Part shown: positions 26,372 through 35,973 of the stretch, one piece after another
Position numbering within the stretch: the first letter of the stretch is position 1
Layout: each line of letters begins with the position of its first letter
From: Nonlabens tegetincola
GTDB lineage: Bacteria > Bacteroidota > Bacteroidia > Flavobacteriales > Flavobacteriaceae
Length of the DNA: 64,000 bases
Assembly: GCF_002954355.1 (NCBI RefSeq)
Contig: NZ_MQVV01000014.1
Location: 124,001 to 188,000, forward strand
Reading direction: 5' to 3'
Notes under the pieces: model-generated
The model's database searches: none
What the model saw: only the letters and a program-made list of their open reading frames with translations
What the model was told of the DNA's origin: nothing
Made by a program: the position numbers and the translations under genes

Positions 26372-28243
26372 TTGAAAAATTTTGAAGCCTTAGGGCTATC
26401 ACAGCCGTTATTAGACGGCCTTGCTGAAATGGGGTTTGAGAATCCAACAGAGATTCAACAGCAAGCGATTCCCATCTTGTTACAACATGATGGAGATTTT
26501 ATAGGTCTGGCGCAGACCGGTACAGGGAAAACAGCAGCTTTTGGTATTCCATTACTAGAGCTCATGGACACATCGTCAGACGATACACAGGCGCTTATTC
26601 TAGCACCTACTCGTGAACTAGCACAACAAATTTGTAAGCAGTTAGACTTAATGTCTTCCAAATTGGGTAAGTTGAAAATTGTACCCGTGTTTGGAGGAGC
26701 TAATATCATGGGTCAAATCAAGGATTTGAGAAGAGGAGCACAAGTAATTGTTGCTACTCCAGGTCGTTTGATGGACTTAATGAAACGTAAGGAAGTACGC
26801 CTAGATTCCTTAAGATTCATGGTGCTTGATGAAGCCGATGAAATGCTTAACATGGGGTTCAAGGAAGATATCGATTACATCCTTTCTAAGAGTGATATGG
26901 GTAGAAATATTTGGTTGTTCAGTGCTACTATGGCACGTGAGATCAAGCAAATCGTTAATACCTACATGAACAATCCACAGGAAGTTAAGGTTAATCGTGA
27001 GAATATTGTAAATACAAATATTTCTCATGAATACGTACAACTTAAAGCAAGTGACAAGATTGAAGGATTGCGTCGTATGTTAGATTATGATCAAGATATG
27101 TTTGGTGTAGTGTTTTGTAGAACAAAACGCGATACGCAAAATGTAGCCGATCAGTTAAATAATAACGGTTACTCAACCGAAGCTTTACACGGTGATATGT
27201 CGCAACATCAACGAGATGCAGCGATGAAGCGCTTTAGAGATAAAAATATAAACCTTCTTATTGCTACCGATGTTGCTGCAAGAGGAATTGATGTTGATGA
27301 CATTACTCATGTAATTCACCTTGCTCTACCAGACGATCCAGAATTTTACACACACCGATCTGGTCGTACCGCACGTGCTGGTAAAAAGGGTGTTTCCATG
27401 GCCTTTGTTACCAAAGGAGATACTCGTAAACTTAAATTTCTAGAACGTAAATTGGGAATAAACTTTGAGAAGGGTGAAATTCCAAAGATTGAAGACATAG
27501 CCGATAAGCGTATTAATCGTTGGACAGAACAGCTTATTGTTCAAGATCTACACAAGAAACTGAATGTTGAAACAGTAGATGGCGTTATGGCAGCCCTTGA
27601 AGGTATTACCAAAGAACAATTGGTAATGAAATTCTTGAGCCGTGAATTTGAAAGTATTTACAAGCGCTCTTCTATTACTGATGTAAATGATCGCAGCAAG
27701 GGACGTGATAGAGATTCTGGTAAGGATAGAGGTTATAAAACTAATGGTAAGGAAGAAGGGATGAAAACATTCTTCTTAAACCTAGGTCGTAAAGACGACG
27801 TTAATAAAGGTGCTATTCTTGGTTTTATTTGTGATGTTACTGGAATAAAAGGAAAAGAAGTAGGCAGAATCCTAGTTGAAGGTGCACATTCATTTATTGA
27901 CGTAAGTGAAGAAGTTGCTCCACTTATGAAAGTTCTAGATGGAGCACAACGCGATGGACGTGAATTACGATGCAATGAACACAAAGGTGAGGTAAGAAGA
28001 TCTAGAGATAGAGGTCGTAGCGGTGGTCGTGATAGAAATCGCGGTCGCGGTGGGAAGAAGCGTGAAAACGATAATGGTTCTTTTAAAGGACGCTCAAAGA
28101 GATCAGACTTTGAAAAGTCAGGATCTAGACCCAATAAAGATGATAAGGTAGTTGAATTCCCAAGTAAAAGAAAAGGAAATGGTAGTAAAGGAAAATCAAA
28201 GAAAAAGGGGCGATCAAATTTCTTTGGATCTAAGTGGGATTAA
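26372..28243 (+). CDS. DEAD-box RNA helicase with a C-terminal DbpA-like RNA-binding domain
   Basis: About 623 residues. Q motif and motif I AQTGTGKT (about residues 47-54), PTRELAQQ, TPGRL, DEAD (about 153-156), SAT, and HRSGRTARAG are all present in order. After the helicase core come a DbpA-type RNA-binding fold (about residues 445-530, from MKTFFLNLGRKDDVNKG) and a highly basic R/G/S/K tail. It likely acts in ribosome assembly or RNA turnover in the cold. The TTG at 26372 (KNFEALGLSQPLL) is chosen: the conserved family start begins here and the -7 box lies between it and the only upstream start. Confidence 0.88.
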   Translation: MKNFEALGLSQPLLDGLAEMGFENPTEIQQQAIPILLQHDGDFIGLAQTGTGKTAAFGIPLLELMDTSSDDTQALILAPTRELAQQICKQLDLMSSKLGKLKIVPVFGGANIMGQIKDLRRGAQVIVATPGRLMDLMKRKEVRLDSLRFMVLDEADEMLNMGFKEDIDYILSKSDMGRNIWLFSATMAREIKQIVNTYMNNPQEVKVNRENIVNTNISHEYVQLKASDKIEGLRRMLDYDQDMFGVVFCRTKRDTQNVADQLNNNGYSTEALHGDMSQHQRDAAMKRFRDKNINLLIATDVAARGIDVDDITHVIHLALPDDPEFYTHRSGRTARAGKKGVSMAFVTKGDTRKLKFLERKLGINFEKGEIPKIEDIADKRINRWTEQLIVQDLHKKLNVETVDGVMAALEGITKEQLVMKFLSREFESIYKRSSITDVNDRSKGRDRDSGKDRGYKTNGKEEGMKTFFLNLGRKDDVNKGAILGFICDVTGIKGKEVGRILVEGAHSFIDVSEEVAPLMKVLDGAQRDGRELRCNEHKGEVRRSRDRGRSGGRDRNRGRGGKKRENDNGSFKGRSKRSDFEKSGSRPNKDDKVVEFPSKRKGNGSKGKSKKKGRSNFFGSKWD

Positions 28244-28265
28244 TAATTCCATTTAAACTGATATT

Positions 28266-28297
28266 AAAAAGGCTCTTGATCATTCAAGAGCCTTTTT
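28266..28297. terminator. Bidirectional terminator
   Basis: Stem of up to 14 bp (arms 28266-28279 and 28284-28297, core GGCTCTTGA/TCAAGAGCC), loop TCAT, with A-tract and T-tract on the two sides. It separates the convergent helicase and endonuclease genes. Confidence 0.88.
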
Positions 28298-28318
28298 ATC
28301 TTATAACCTAAGATTAGT

Positions 28319-30286
28319 CTATTTTACTATGTGTTTAATAGTGCTGGTGTTTCCTTGGGTAGATGTGATTTTTAAATAATAAACTCCAGCTTGTAAGTTA
28401 TGATTAATAGTAGAATTGTTGTCTACAGTTTTATTTTGTATCCATCTTCCAGTACCATCATAAATAGCAACTTCCTTAATAGGTGTAGTAGTTTGAATTA
28501 GGAAACTATTTTGTGATGGATTAGGATAAATAATGTACTCATTAAAACTGACCTCATCCTCGCTCAATAAATACGTTTGACCAGATTGATTACCCCATAT
28601 GTATTCAACTAGATCGGGTAAATCTATAAACGGATTACGATTGAATTGCCAGTTGTAGACTATGTTATTTCTGTTCATTTCAAAATCATCTGGTGGATCA
28701 TTACGATGCCACTGCAGTAAAGTTGCAAGATCGCCTATTTGACCACTGGTAGAATTACTAGGATTTCCATTTACTACGTCTAACCCATTATAACGTAGCG
28801 TCATGTAGAAAATGGCTCTAGCTACATCACCATGCCAACTGCCTTGTGAACCGCTAGGACCATCATATTCAGGATAGTCTTTATTACCACGTTGACTGTT
28901 CTCTGGTCCGTCTGTAGCTCTTAAATGGTGAGCGTCGCTTTGACCATGTCTTAAACTGTCCGCATTAGTAGGAGTCCAGGCAGACATACCGTCGATGGTC
29001 TCATCATACTCAATTTCAAAAAAGCCGCCTCTAGATCTTGGGTAAATATGTTCTCTATTCCACCTACCTACATTACTACTTCCTGTTTGAAACAAAATAT
29101 CACTGCGATCCTCTTCAGAATATAGTAACCACACTTTATTAGAATTAAGTGGAGAAACATCCGCTTGTTTTAAAATTTCTATGGTGTCATCGTAAGTGTG
29201 AATACGTACGGTATTCTCATCTGCGATTAAATTAGTAATAGCTGTTTCAAGAGTGTTTCCTGATAAATTATTTAAACTATCATAATAATTTGAAGGTGCG
29301 GTGCTATTAACTATACCATATGTAGGTTGAAGTGGTGTACCGTAATTTGCTATTTGAAAATCATTGTCAACTATCAATACAGTTTCATTATCCTTCAACC
29401 TTTTGAAACCTACAGGCAGACTATTTTGAATATTAATACGCATGAATTCATCACCTTCATCAACAACATCATCTATTATGGTAAAACTTTCTGTTATAGA
29501 AGTTACACCAGGCGCAAAGGTTACTTGTGTAACTCCTGTATAATCGCTGGTATCAAAACCTGCGTTATTTAAACTATAATTAAGAGTAAATGAGGTACTC
29601 GATGCTTGAGTAAGAGTAAAAGTGATATCAACAGACGAACCTTCATCGACAGATGCACTACTAGTGGTATAACTTACACCAGTATAACTAGGTGTGGTCG
29701 TATCATTAAGGGAATGAGGTGTGCTAGTTTTTACTTCAAAGGTTCCATCGGCTTTACGTTGAATAGATTCTGACAGCTTATTACCATTCTCATTTTCATT
29801 ATACTGCACGGTTTCACCCAGTAAATTAAGTAAATTCTGATTAAGAGCATCATCTGTTTCATAAACTAATGCGTCTATCAAATTGGTCTGATTGGCAAAA
29901 GTACGATCTGGCCAATCCGTGTCATCACCAAGATAAATAGCCACTGCATCAGCTCCATTTTGTATGTTTGATTCTGCTAGTAATCTATCTGGAACTGGTG
30001 ATACTTGAGAACTACCTAGAACTATTAATCCATTGTTGTCGGTAGTTAATCCATCTAGATCAACGGTATAATAACTTCTTCCTTGACCGCTAGAGGTGCT
30101 AGTACTTCCGTTAAAAAACACCAATACATAACCATTTAATGATTGAAATGGATTGTCTGTTTTAAGCTCCACAAACTCCATGTTATCTGTGCCTGGAGTA
30201 TCTGTATCAAGTTCATTGATAACTACTTGTGAGTACGCTTTCGCGAAAGCGAAACAAAACACAAACAGTGTGTATATATATTTCAT
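28319..30286 (-). CDS. Secreted endonuclease I with lamin-tail, Calx-beta and T9SS sorting domains
   Basis: About 655 residues, multidomain. A signal peptide ends at AYSQ. Next come a lamin-tail-like domain (VVINELDTDTPGTDNMEFVEL), a Calx-beta-like domain (about 205-310, SASVDEGSSVDITFTL), and an endonuclease I domain (about 330-565) with WNREHIYPRSRGG, SDAHHLRATDG and NSQRGNKDYPEY, the His-metal nuclease pattern. It ends in a T9SS type A domain (about 580-655, YIIYPNPSQNSF to YYLKI). ATG at 30286 (KYIYTLFVF) begins the signal peptide. The signal peptide itself contains palindrome copy 6 (A-F-A-K-A). Probably degrades extracellular DNA or RNA for nutrients. Confidence 0.88.
   Translation of the reverse strand: MKYIYTLFVFCFAFAKAYSQVVINELDTDTPGTDNMEFVELKTDNPFQSLNGYVLVFFNGSTSTSSGQGRSYYTVDLDGLTTDNNGLIVLGSSQVSPVPDRLLAESNIQNGADAVAIYLGDDTDWPDRTFANQTNLIDALVYETDDALNQNLLNLLGETVQYNENENGNKLSESIQRKADGTFEVKTSTPHSLNDTTTPSYTGVSYTTSSASVDEGSSVDITFTLTQASSTSFTLNYSLNNAGFDTSDYTGVTQVTFAPGVTSITESFTIIDDVVDEGDEFMRINIQNSLPVGFKRLKDNETVLIVDNDFQIANYGTPLQPTYGIVNSTAPSNYYDSLNNLSGNTLETAITNLIADENTVRIHTYDDTIEILKQADVSPLNSNKVWLLYSEEDRSDILFQTGSSNVGRWNREHIYPRSRGGFFEIEYDETIDGMSAWTPTNADSLRHGQSDAHHLRATDGPENSQRGNKDYPEYDGPSGSQGSWHGDVARAIFYMTLRYNGLDVVNGNPSNSTSGQIGDLATLLQWHRNDPPDDFEMNRNNIVYNWQFNRNPFIDLPDLVEYIWGNQSGQTYLLSEDEVSFNEYIIYPNPSQNSFLIQTTTPIKEVAIYDGTGRWIQNKTVDNNSTINHNLQAGVYYLKITSTQGNTSTIKHIVK
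30236..30251. repeat. Palindrome copy 6
   Basis: Perfect CGCTTTCGCGAAAGCG. It encodes A-F-A-K-A in the signal peptide of the secreted endonuclease, right at the predicted cleavage region. Confidence 0.95.
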
Positions 30287-30304
30287 AAAGAGGGAATTAT
30301 GCTG

Positions 30305-30312
30305 CAAAGGTA
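30305..30312 (-). promoter_or_regulatory. -7 box of the endonuclease gene
   Basis: The minus strand reads TACCTTTG (TAnnTTTG), 19 bp before the chosen ATG. It supports the start at 30286 over an in-frame upstream one. Confidence 0.6.
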
Positions 30313-30441
30313 AAATCCTTAGTATGAAGTTATTGTTAAGAATAGCTTTGTGAGTAGTTCTTTTATCAACAACGGTATGTATCCAGTCGCTTTTATCATG
30401 TTTTTTAATTTCATTTTAGAGAAAAAGAGTTAGGTTTGATT

Positions 30442-31587
30442 ATGGCTGATGTTGATTTTTATAAAAATCTATATGTTTATTATGACGCTGTTCATGATGT
30501 GCTGGCAGATGAATCTTTATTTGAGATTGTGCCAGAAAGCTGGCATATTATAGTGACTGATGTCCAAAACTCATCGGCAGCCGTAGCAGCCGGAAAACAT
30601 CAATTGGTTAACCTAGCCGCCACTGGTTGCATTGTGGCATGCCTTAATATTTCTAGAGAGCGTGAAATTTCAATTCCCTTTTTCTTTGGCGGCGATGGTG
30701 CTACTATTATGGTTCCCGAGCCATTACTAGACGAATGTTTGCATGCGCTTGTTTTACACCAACAGAATTGTAAGGACAATTTTGATTTCTTTCTAAGAGT
30801 TGATTCTAGGCCGCTTAAAGAATTATATAATCAAGGAGCAGTTCTTAAGATTACTAAAGTAAGATTGAATGAGTTGCATGTTTCTCCAATTGTCCTAGGA
30901 GATGCTCTTCAAATCGCAGAGAAAAGTATTAAGAAGGATAACCGTGAAATCCAATTATCTTCATTTCCCTTTAATCTTAATCTTAACGGGATGGAATGTA
31001 AATGGGATAAAATTGAGCCACCACAAACCAATAATGAGATTTTAACTTTAATCATTAATGCTACCAAAACTGAGTGGCAAAGTGACATATACAGTAACGT
31101 ATTACGATTACTAGACGAAATTTATGGTGAATATGGTATGAGGCATCCTATTATTCCAGAAAGACTTAATATGGTAGACAATCTTAAACAATTGAAAGAT
31201 GAAGTTTTGATGAAGTTTTCTTCGATGAGTTGGTTAGAAATGACAAAGTCTATCATGAGAATTTTGATAGGCAAATTTTATTTAAAAAATAGTAAAGAAG
31301 GACAACGGTATTTAAATGAACTATCCCTACATACCGAATCATTGATGATTGATGGTTCAATTAATACTGTTATTACTGGAAGCTCTATCCAGCGTGAGAA
31401 ACTATTAAAAAAACTGGAACAACTAAAAGAAAGTGGACAAATTACTTTTGGTTATCATGTAAGTAATACAAGTGTACTTTCTTGTTTTGTAACTGCGCTT
31501 GATGATTATCATGTGCATTTTGTCGATGGCGATCAAGGTGGTTATACCAGAGCAGCTCAGATATTTAAAAGCAAAAAGCCCAACTAA
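30442..31587 (+). CDS. DUF3095 family protein (nucleotidyl-cyclase-like fold)
   Basis: A 381-residue cytoplasmic protein. WHIIVTDVQNSSAAVAAGKH and PFFFGGDGATIMVP resemble the metal-binding beta strands of class III cyclase/GGDEF-type folds, and match DUF3095 as I know it. The C-terminal part is helical and basic. ATG at 30442 is preferred to a TTG 6 bp earlier. Whether it makes or senses a nucleotide is unknown. It is a monocistron ending in its own terminator. Confidence 0.78.
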   Translation: MADVDFYKNLYVYYDAVHDVLADESLFEIVPESWHIIVTDVQNSSAAVAAGKHQLVNLAATGCIVACLNISREREISIPFFFGGDGATIMVPEPLLDECLHALVLHQQNCKDNFDFFLRVDSRPLKELYNQGAVLKITKVRLNELHVSPIVLGDALQIAEKSIKKDNREIQLSSFPFNLNLNGMECKWDKIEPPQTNNEILTLIINATKTEWQSDIYSNVLRLLDEIYGEYGMRHPIIPERLNMVDNLKQLKDEVLMKFSSMSWLEMTKSIMRILIGKFYLKNSKEGQRYLNELSLHTESLMIDGSINTVITGSSIQREKLLKKLEQLKESGQITFGYHVSNTSVLSCFVTALDDYHVHFVDGDQGGYTRAAQIFKSKKPN

Positions 31588-31600
31588 TAAGTTGGGCTTT
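31575..31600 (+). terminator. Terminator overlapping the DUF3095 stop codon
   Basis: Perfect 11-bp stem AAAGCCCAACT/AGTTGGGCTTT with loop AATA; the TAA stop (31585-31587) straddles the stem-loop junction. Confidence 0.85.
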
Positions 31601-31622
31601 ATTCATAATAGCTTCTAATCTA

Positions 31623-33071
31623 CTAATAGTAAGTAAATCTTCTAACTTTTGCAATGTATTTAGCCAGTCTTATAACTTGGTGACTATATCCATATTCATT
31701 GTCATACCATACGTATAGAACAGCATTCTTCCCAGAATCATCAACTATTGTTGCGTTTGAATCATAAATAGAAGGAGCATTTGAACCAATTATATCACTA
31801 GATACTAATTCGTTGTCAATACTGTATTTTATTTGTTCAACAAGATCACCTTCTAATGCATATTTCTTCATGGTTGCGTTTAAGGCCTCTTTGCTTGTAG
31901 AATTCTCTAGTTGTAAATTAAGGATAGCAAGGGAACCATTAGGAACAGGAACTCGAATGGCGTTTGATGTTAATTTACCTTCAAAACTAGGTAATGCCTT
32001 ACTTACTGCTTTACCAGCACCAGTTTCAGTAATTACCATATTGAGTGCAGCAGCTCTACCACGACGGTATTTCTTGTGCATATTATCTACAAGGTTTTGA
32101 TCGTTAGTATAAGCATGAATGGTTTCAAGGTGTCCTTTTACAACTCCAAAGCTATCTTCCACTGCTTTTAAAACAGGTGTAATAGAATTTGTTGTACAAC
32201 TTGCCGCTGAGAAAATGTCTATTTCATCAGGATTGTTTTCTAGGTGATTCACACCATGAACAATATTTGGTATTCCTTTACCTGGAGCAGTAAGTAAAAC
32301 TTTGTGAGCTCCTTTTGCCTTTAGATGACGTGCTAAGGCTTCATCATCTCTGAAAGCTCCTGTGTTGTCAATTATTAAAGCATCGTTTATACCGTATTCT
32401 GTATAATCAATATCTTCTGGAGCATTGGCACTTATCATGTTAACGGTTGTTCCATTAATGATAAGAGCTTTATTTTCTACACTATAACTTACCGTACCAG
32501 AAAAATCACCATGCACACTGTCTTGTGCAAGAAGAGAGGCTCTTTTTTCTAGAACACTTTGAGATATTTCTCCACGAGTAACAATAGCTCTAAGGCGCAA
32601 CTGGCTTCCTTTACCTGCTTTGGTCATTAATTCACGGGCAAGTAATCTACCTATTCTACCAAAACCGTAAAGAACAACATCTTTTGGTGTGATGTTATCT
32701 TGATTTTGAGCGTCTCCTAATTTTTTTGCAACAAAACTAGTAGCATCTTGTATTTCATTATCTTCAAGATGATACTCGTAGGTAAGCTTGCCTATATCTA
32801 CTTTGGCAGGTGGTAAATTAAGCTGTAAAATTGCTTGCGCAATTTCAACACTATCAAATACCGAGATAGGTTTTTGAACAAATTCACCAGCATACTCATG
32901 TAAGTTGATGATTTCGCTCACGTTACGATCGATTAGTTGATTACGGAAAAGTACTAACTCAATTGATTTGTCATACCATAAATCACTAACAGCTTTAATG
33001 AAGGCTACAGCGGCACGACGTCGGTCTGTTTGAAAAGCAATTTCTTTCTCGTAGGTGTCCATTTGGCTCAT
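31623..33071 (-). CDS. Glyceraldehyde-3-phosphate dehydrogenase, long form with an N-terminal extension
   Basis: A 482-residue enzyme of glycolysis/gluconeogenesis. A helical N-terminal region of about 130 residues precedes the GAPDH core. The NAD(P)-binding motif GFGRIGR is at 136-142, the catalytic Cys292 is in SAASCTTNS, and WYDNEYGYSHQV is near the C-terminus. Usual GAPDH is about 335 residues; this long type is a known separate group in Bacteroidota and some Proteobacteria. ATG at 33071 (SQMDTYEKEIAFQ) is supported by a TATTTTTG box at 33099-33106. Monocistronic. Confidence 0.92.
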   Translation of the reverse strand: MSQMDTYEKEIAFQTDRRRAAVAFIKAVSDLWYDKSIELVLFRNQLIDRNVSEIINLHEYAGEFVQKPISVFDSVEIAQAILQLNLPPAKVDIGKLTYEYHLEDNEIQDATSFVAKKLGDAQNQDNITPKDVVLYGFGRIGRLLARELMTKAGKGSQLRLRAIVTRGEISQSVLEKRASLLAQDSVHGDFSGTVSYSVENKALIINGTTVNMISANAPEDIDYTEYGINDALIIDNTGAFRDDEALARHLKAKGAHKVLLTAPGKGIPNIVHGVNHLENNPDEIDIFSAASCTTNSITPVLKAVEDSFGVVKGHLETIHAYTNDQNLVDNMHKKYRRGRAAALNMVITETGAGKAVSKALPSFEGKLTSNAIRVPVPNGSLAILNLQLENSTSKEALNATMKKYALEGDLVEQIKYSIDNELVSSDIIGSNAPSIYDSNATIVDDSGKNAVLYVWYDNEYGYSHQVIRLAKYIAKVRRFTYY

Positions 33072-33396
33072 GGAAAAAAGGTTTAGTTTTAATTTTTGCA
33101 AAAATAAGACAACTACAACGTTTGCGATAATGGTTTGTGAATAAATTTATTTTGTTTTTTACAGGAATCTTTTTCAGTGTAAAATTCTACACATTAATTC
33201 ATTGAAATGTTGGGAAACTACTGATAACACTGAATGTAAGGGCTATAAATATGATGTAAATACTTGCTTTTATTAACAATAAGTAACACACTTAAAAATC
33301 TGTTTATGAAGTATTTAACTTTTAATCTAAATATAGTCGTAAATTTGTACCGCGAAATAGGTAAGGGGTGACAGTAACATACCGAAATCAAATTTT
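33072..33396. other. 325-bp intergenic region with divergent promoters
   Basis: No coding capacity is seen. It holds the leftward -7 box TATTTTTG (33099-33106) of the GAPDH gene and a rightward box TAAATTTG (33340-33347) for the LysM-type gene. A small inverted repeat GTGTA/TACAC (33177-33192) lies between them. The rest is AT-rich without clear structure. Confidence 0.6.
33340..33347 (+). promoter_or_regulatory. -7 box of the lysozyme-fold gene
   Basis: TAAATTTG, an exact TAnnTTTG match, about 50 bp before the start codon at 33397. Confidence 0.55.
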
Positions 33397-34044
33397 ATGA
33401 ATACACGTTTATTAAATGTGTTAATGTATTCCTTAATAATAGGAATATCACTCATGACAATGAGTAATGTAGGAGCAAACCTACTGGATAAAGAAACCAA
33501 AATTGCAGTCAATCGAGAGCCGCAACAATTTATAGCTTATGGTTTTCATACCATGGGACCTAAGCATTCTGTAAAAAAAGCAAAGGTGACTTCTTTCCCA
33601 ATTGAGAGTGAAAGAGGATTTGATGCATTCAGAACTGCGCTGGCATTTAAAGAGTCACAAGGTAAATATCATAAGGTAAATTCCTTAGGGTACTTAGGTA
33701 AATATCAATTTGGAAAATCTACACTCGAGCAATTAGGTGTGAATGATACTTTATACTTTTTGAACTCACCATCTCTTCAAGAAAAAATATTTGTCAAGAA
33801 TCTAAACTATAACTATAAAGTTTTGAAAGATTTTCTTGAGGAATATGAAGGTAAAGAGATCGCTGGAGTAAAGGTTACAACAAGTGGAGCACTGGCCGCA
33901 GCGCATTTATCTGGACCTGGTGGAGTAAAGCGTTTTTTTAGAACTAAAGGTAGACGTAATAATAAAGACGCCTATGGAAGTTCAGTTAAGGCTTACATGA
34001 AAAAATTTGCTGATTACGACTTAAGAACTGTATTGAAATCTTAA
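33397..34044 (+). CDS. Lytic-transglycosylase/lysozyme-fold exported protein
   Basis: A 215-residue protein with an N-terminal membrane or signal segment (about residues 8-26). The core has FRTALAFKESQGKYHKVNSLGYLGKYQFG, in which the Glu of KES is placed like the catalytic acid of SLT-type lysozyme folds, and later GALAAAHLSGPGGVKRF. Flavobacterial relatives are often labelled peptidoglycan-binding LysM proteins, though no LysM repeat is visible here. It likely acts on peptidoglycan. Its last bases overlap the convergent phoH gene by 4 bp. Confidence 0.7.
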   Translation: MNTRLLNVLMYSLIIGISLMTMSNVGANLLDKETKIAVNREPQQFIAYGFHTMGPKHSVKKAKVTSFPIESERGFDAFRTALAFKESQGKYHKVNSLGYLGKYQFGKSTLEQLGVNDTLYFLNSPSLQEKIFVKNLNYNYKVLKDFLEEYEGKEIAGVKVTTSGALAAAHLSGPGGVKRFFRTKGRRNNKDAYGSSVKAYMKKFADYDLRTVLKS

Positions 34045-34991
34045 TTGCGATTTTCAATATGTTTATAAGCTTCAATCACCTTTTTCACTAATCGGTGCCT
34101 TACGACATCTTTATCGTCCAGATACATCATTCCTACTCCTTCAGTTTCTTTAAGAATTAATAATGCTTCTTTAAGACCTGATATGACACGTCTAGGTAAA
34201 TCAATCTGTCCAGGATCACCAGTCACAAAGAATTTTGCGTTTTTACCCATTCTAGTTAAAAACATTTTCATTTGTGCATGAGTTGTATTTTGAGCTTCGT
34301 CTAGGATAACATATGCATTGTCCAAAGTTCTACCTCGCATGAAAGCTAACGGTGCAATTTGAATGGTTCCTTTTTCAATAAGTGAACCTAATTTTTCATT
34401 AGGAATCATATCGCGTAACGCATCATAGATAGGCTGCATATAGGGATCTAACTTCTCTTTGAGATCACCAGGTAAGAAACCTAAATTCTCTCCAGCCTCA
34501 ACGGCTGGTCTTGTTATAATAATGCGCTTTACTTGTTTTTCTTTTAAAGCTTTGACAGCCATTGCAACACCTATATATGTTTTTCCAGTTCCCGCTGGAC
34601 CAATTGCAAAAACTAGATCGTTCTTTTTACATAGATCAACAAGCTTTCTTTGATTATCTGTTTTTGGTTTAATTAGTAATCCACGATTACCGTGAACCAA
34701 CACATCATCAATTTTTTCTGACTTATAATCGCTAGCGCCATCAGTCATTAGTAATCTTTCAATCACATTTTCATCAATCGCATTATATCTGGAAAAATGA
34801 GTTAACAACATCTCCATGCGCTTGTCAAACTCCTCTAACTGTTCTTCGTCACCATAAACTTTCATAGTGCCGCCACGTGCAACTATTTTAAGTTTTGGAA
34901 AATGCCTTTTTAAAAAAGAAAGATTCTTGTTTTTGACACCAAAAAAGTCAGATGGATTAGTTTCGGAGAGATCAATTATAAGTTCGTTCAA
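34041..34991 (-). CDS. PhoH family ATPase
   Basis: A 316-residue cytoplasmic P-loop protein. Walker A GPAGTGKT is at residues 131-138, and Walker B is in YVILDEAQNTTHAQMKMFLTR. IITRPAVEAGENLGFLPGDL and VTGDPGQIDLP are hallmarks of PhoH. The N-terminal about 100 residues resemble the KH-like part usual in PhoH proteins of this length. Members are linked to RNA metabolism under stress. Single gene, convergent with its neighbour. Confidence 0.92.
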   Translation of the reverse strand: MNELIIDLSETNPSDFFGVKNKNLSFLKRHFPKLKIVARGGTMKVYGDEEQLEEFDKRMEMLLTHFSRYNAIDENVIERLLMTDGASDYKSEKIDDVLVHGNRGLLIKPKTDNQRKLVDLCKKNDLVFAIGPAGTGKTYIGVAMAVKALKEKQVKRIIITRPAVEAGENLGFLPGDLKEKLDPYMQPIYDALRDMIPNEKLGSLIEKGTIQIAPLAFMRGRTLDNAYVILDEAQNTTHAQMKMFLTRMGKNAKFFVTGDPGQIDLPRRVISGLKEALLILKETEGVGMMYLDDKDVVRHRLVKKVIEAYKHIENRN

Positions 34992-35140
34992 ATGTATTCA
35001 GTTTTATAAGCTATTGCGTGATTAATTTTATAGCTTTGTTATTGAATTAAGCTTTAGGAAAATTACACATATTTCTTGAAACTGACCTTAGTTTAAGTTT
35101 AAAATATTATCAATTAAACGCAGCTACATCTCACTAACCT

Positions 35141-35973
35141 ATGCCCATTATAACCTTGACTACAGATTTCGGATATAAAGATCCTTATGCAGGAGCTGTT
35201 AAAGGGGCTATTTATTCTCAATTTCCTGATGCACGTATTGTAGATATATCCCACGATGTTACTCCATTTAGTGTTGACGAGGCTGCATTTATGATTTATA
35301 CGAGTTACTCACAGTTCCCAAAAGGTACTGTACATGTAATTGGAGTAGATGCAGAGCATACTCCTGAGAGTCCTCACATCGCAGCTCTATTAGATGATCA
35401 TTATTTCGTATGTGCAGACAATGGGGTTCTATCGTTCATCTTACAGAAGTTTAGACCAACAAAAGCGGTAGTAATAAATATTCACGATAGAATTTATTCC
35501 AATTTTACGGTTTTGGATGCCTTTGTTCAGGTAGCCTGTCACATTAAACGAGGTGGTACTTTGGAAGTAATAGGAGAACCAATAACTGAGCTTAAAAGCT
35601 TACCTGGAATTCTTCCTATTCTATCTAATGATAGTACAAGTATAAGGGCAAAGTGATATTTATAGATAATTACGGTAATGCCATCACAAACATATCTCGT
35701 GACGTATTTGAAAGTTATGGAAAGGGTAGGAACTTTATTCTACAAGCACGCGATCAAAAATTTATTAGAATTTATAATCGATACTCTGAAATCGTCAAAT
35801 ATGATGAGAACGGAAAATCGAATAAACCAGATGGTAAAGGGCTAGCGCTCTTTAATAATTCAGGATACCTAGAACTAGCTACCTATAAAAGTAATCCGCT
35901 CACAGTAGGTAGTGCTAGCAGTCTTTTTGGTTTAGAAATTAACGCACCAGTAACAATACAATTTGAATCATGA
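35141..35973 (+). CDS. SAM hydrolase/chlorinase-fluorinase-like enzyme (DUF62), with an apparent one-base deletion
   Basis: The DUF62 family hydrolyses S-adenosylmethionine to adenosine and methionine. The N-terminal domain begins LTTDFGYKDPYAGAVKG and has IVDISHDV and VHVIGVDAEHTP. The C-terminal domain begins FIDNYGNAITNI. The first frame ends at 35656 just after SIRAK, and the second continues from 35653. Adding one G to the GGG run at 35646-35648 joins them as SIRGKVIFIDNYGNA, the expected family sequence, for a total of about 277 residues. Probably a sequencing error. Its end overlaps the ABM gene by 4 bp, so it leads an operon into gldF-gldG. Confidence 0.87.
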
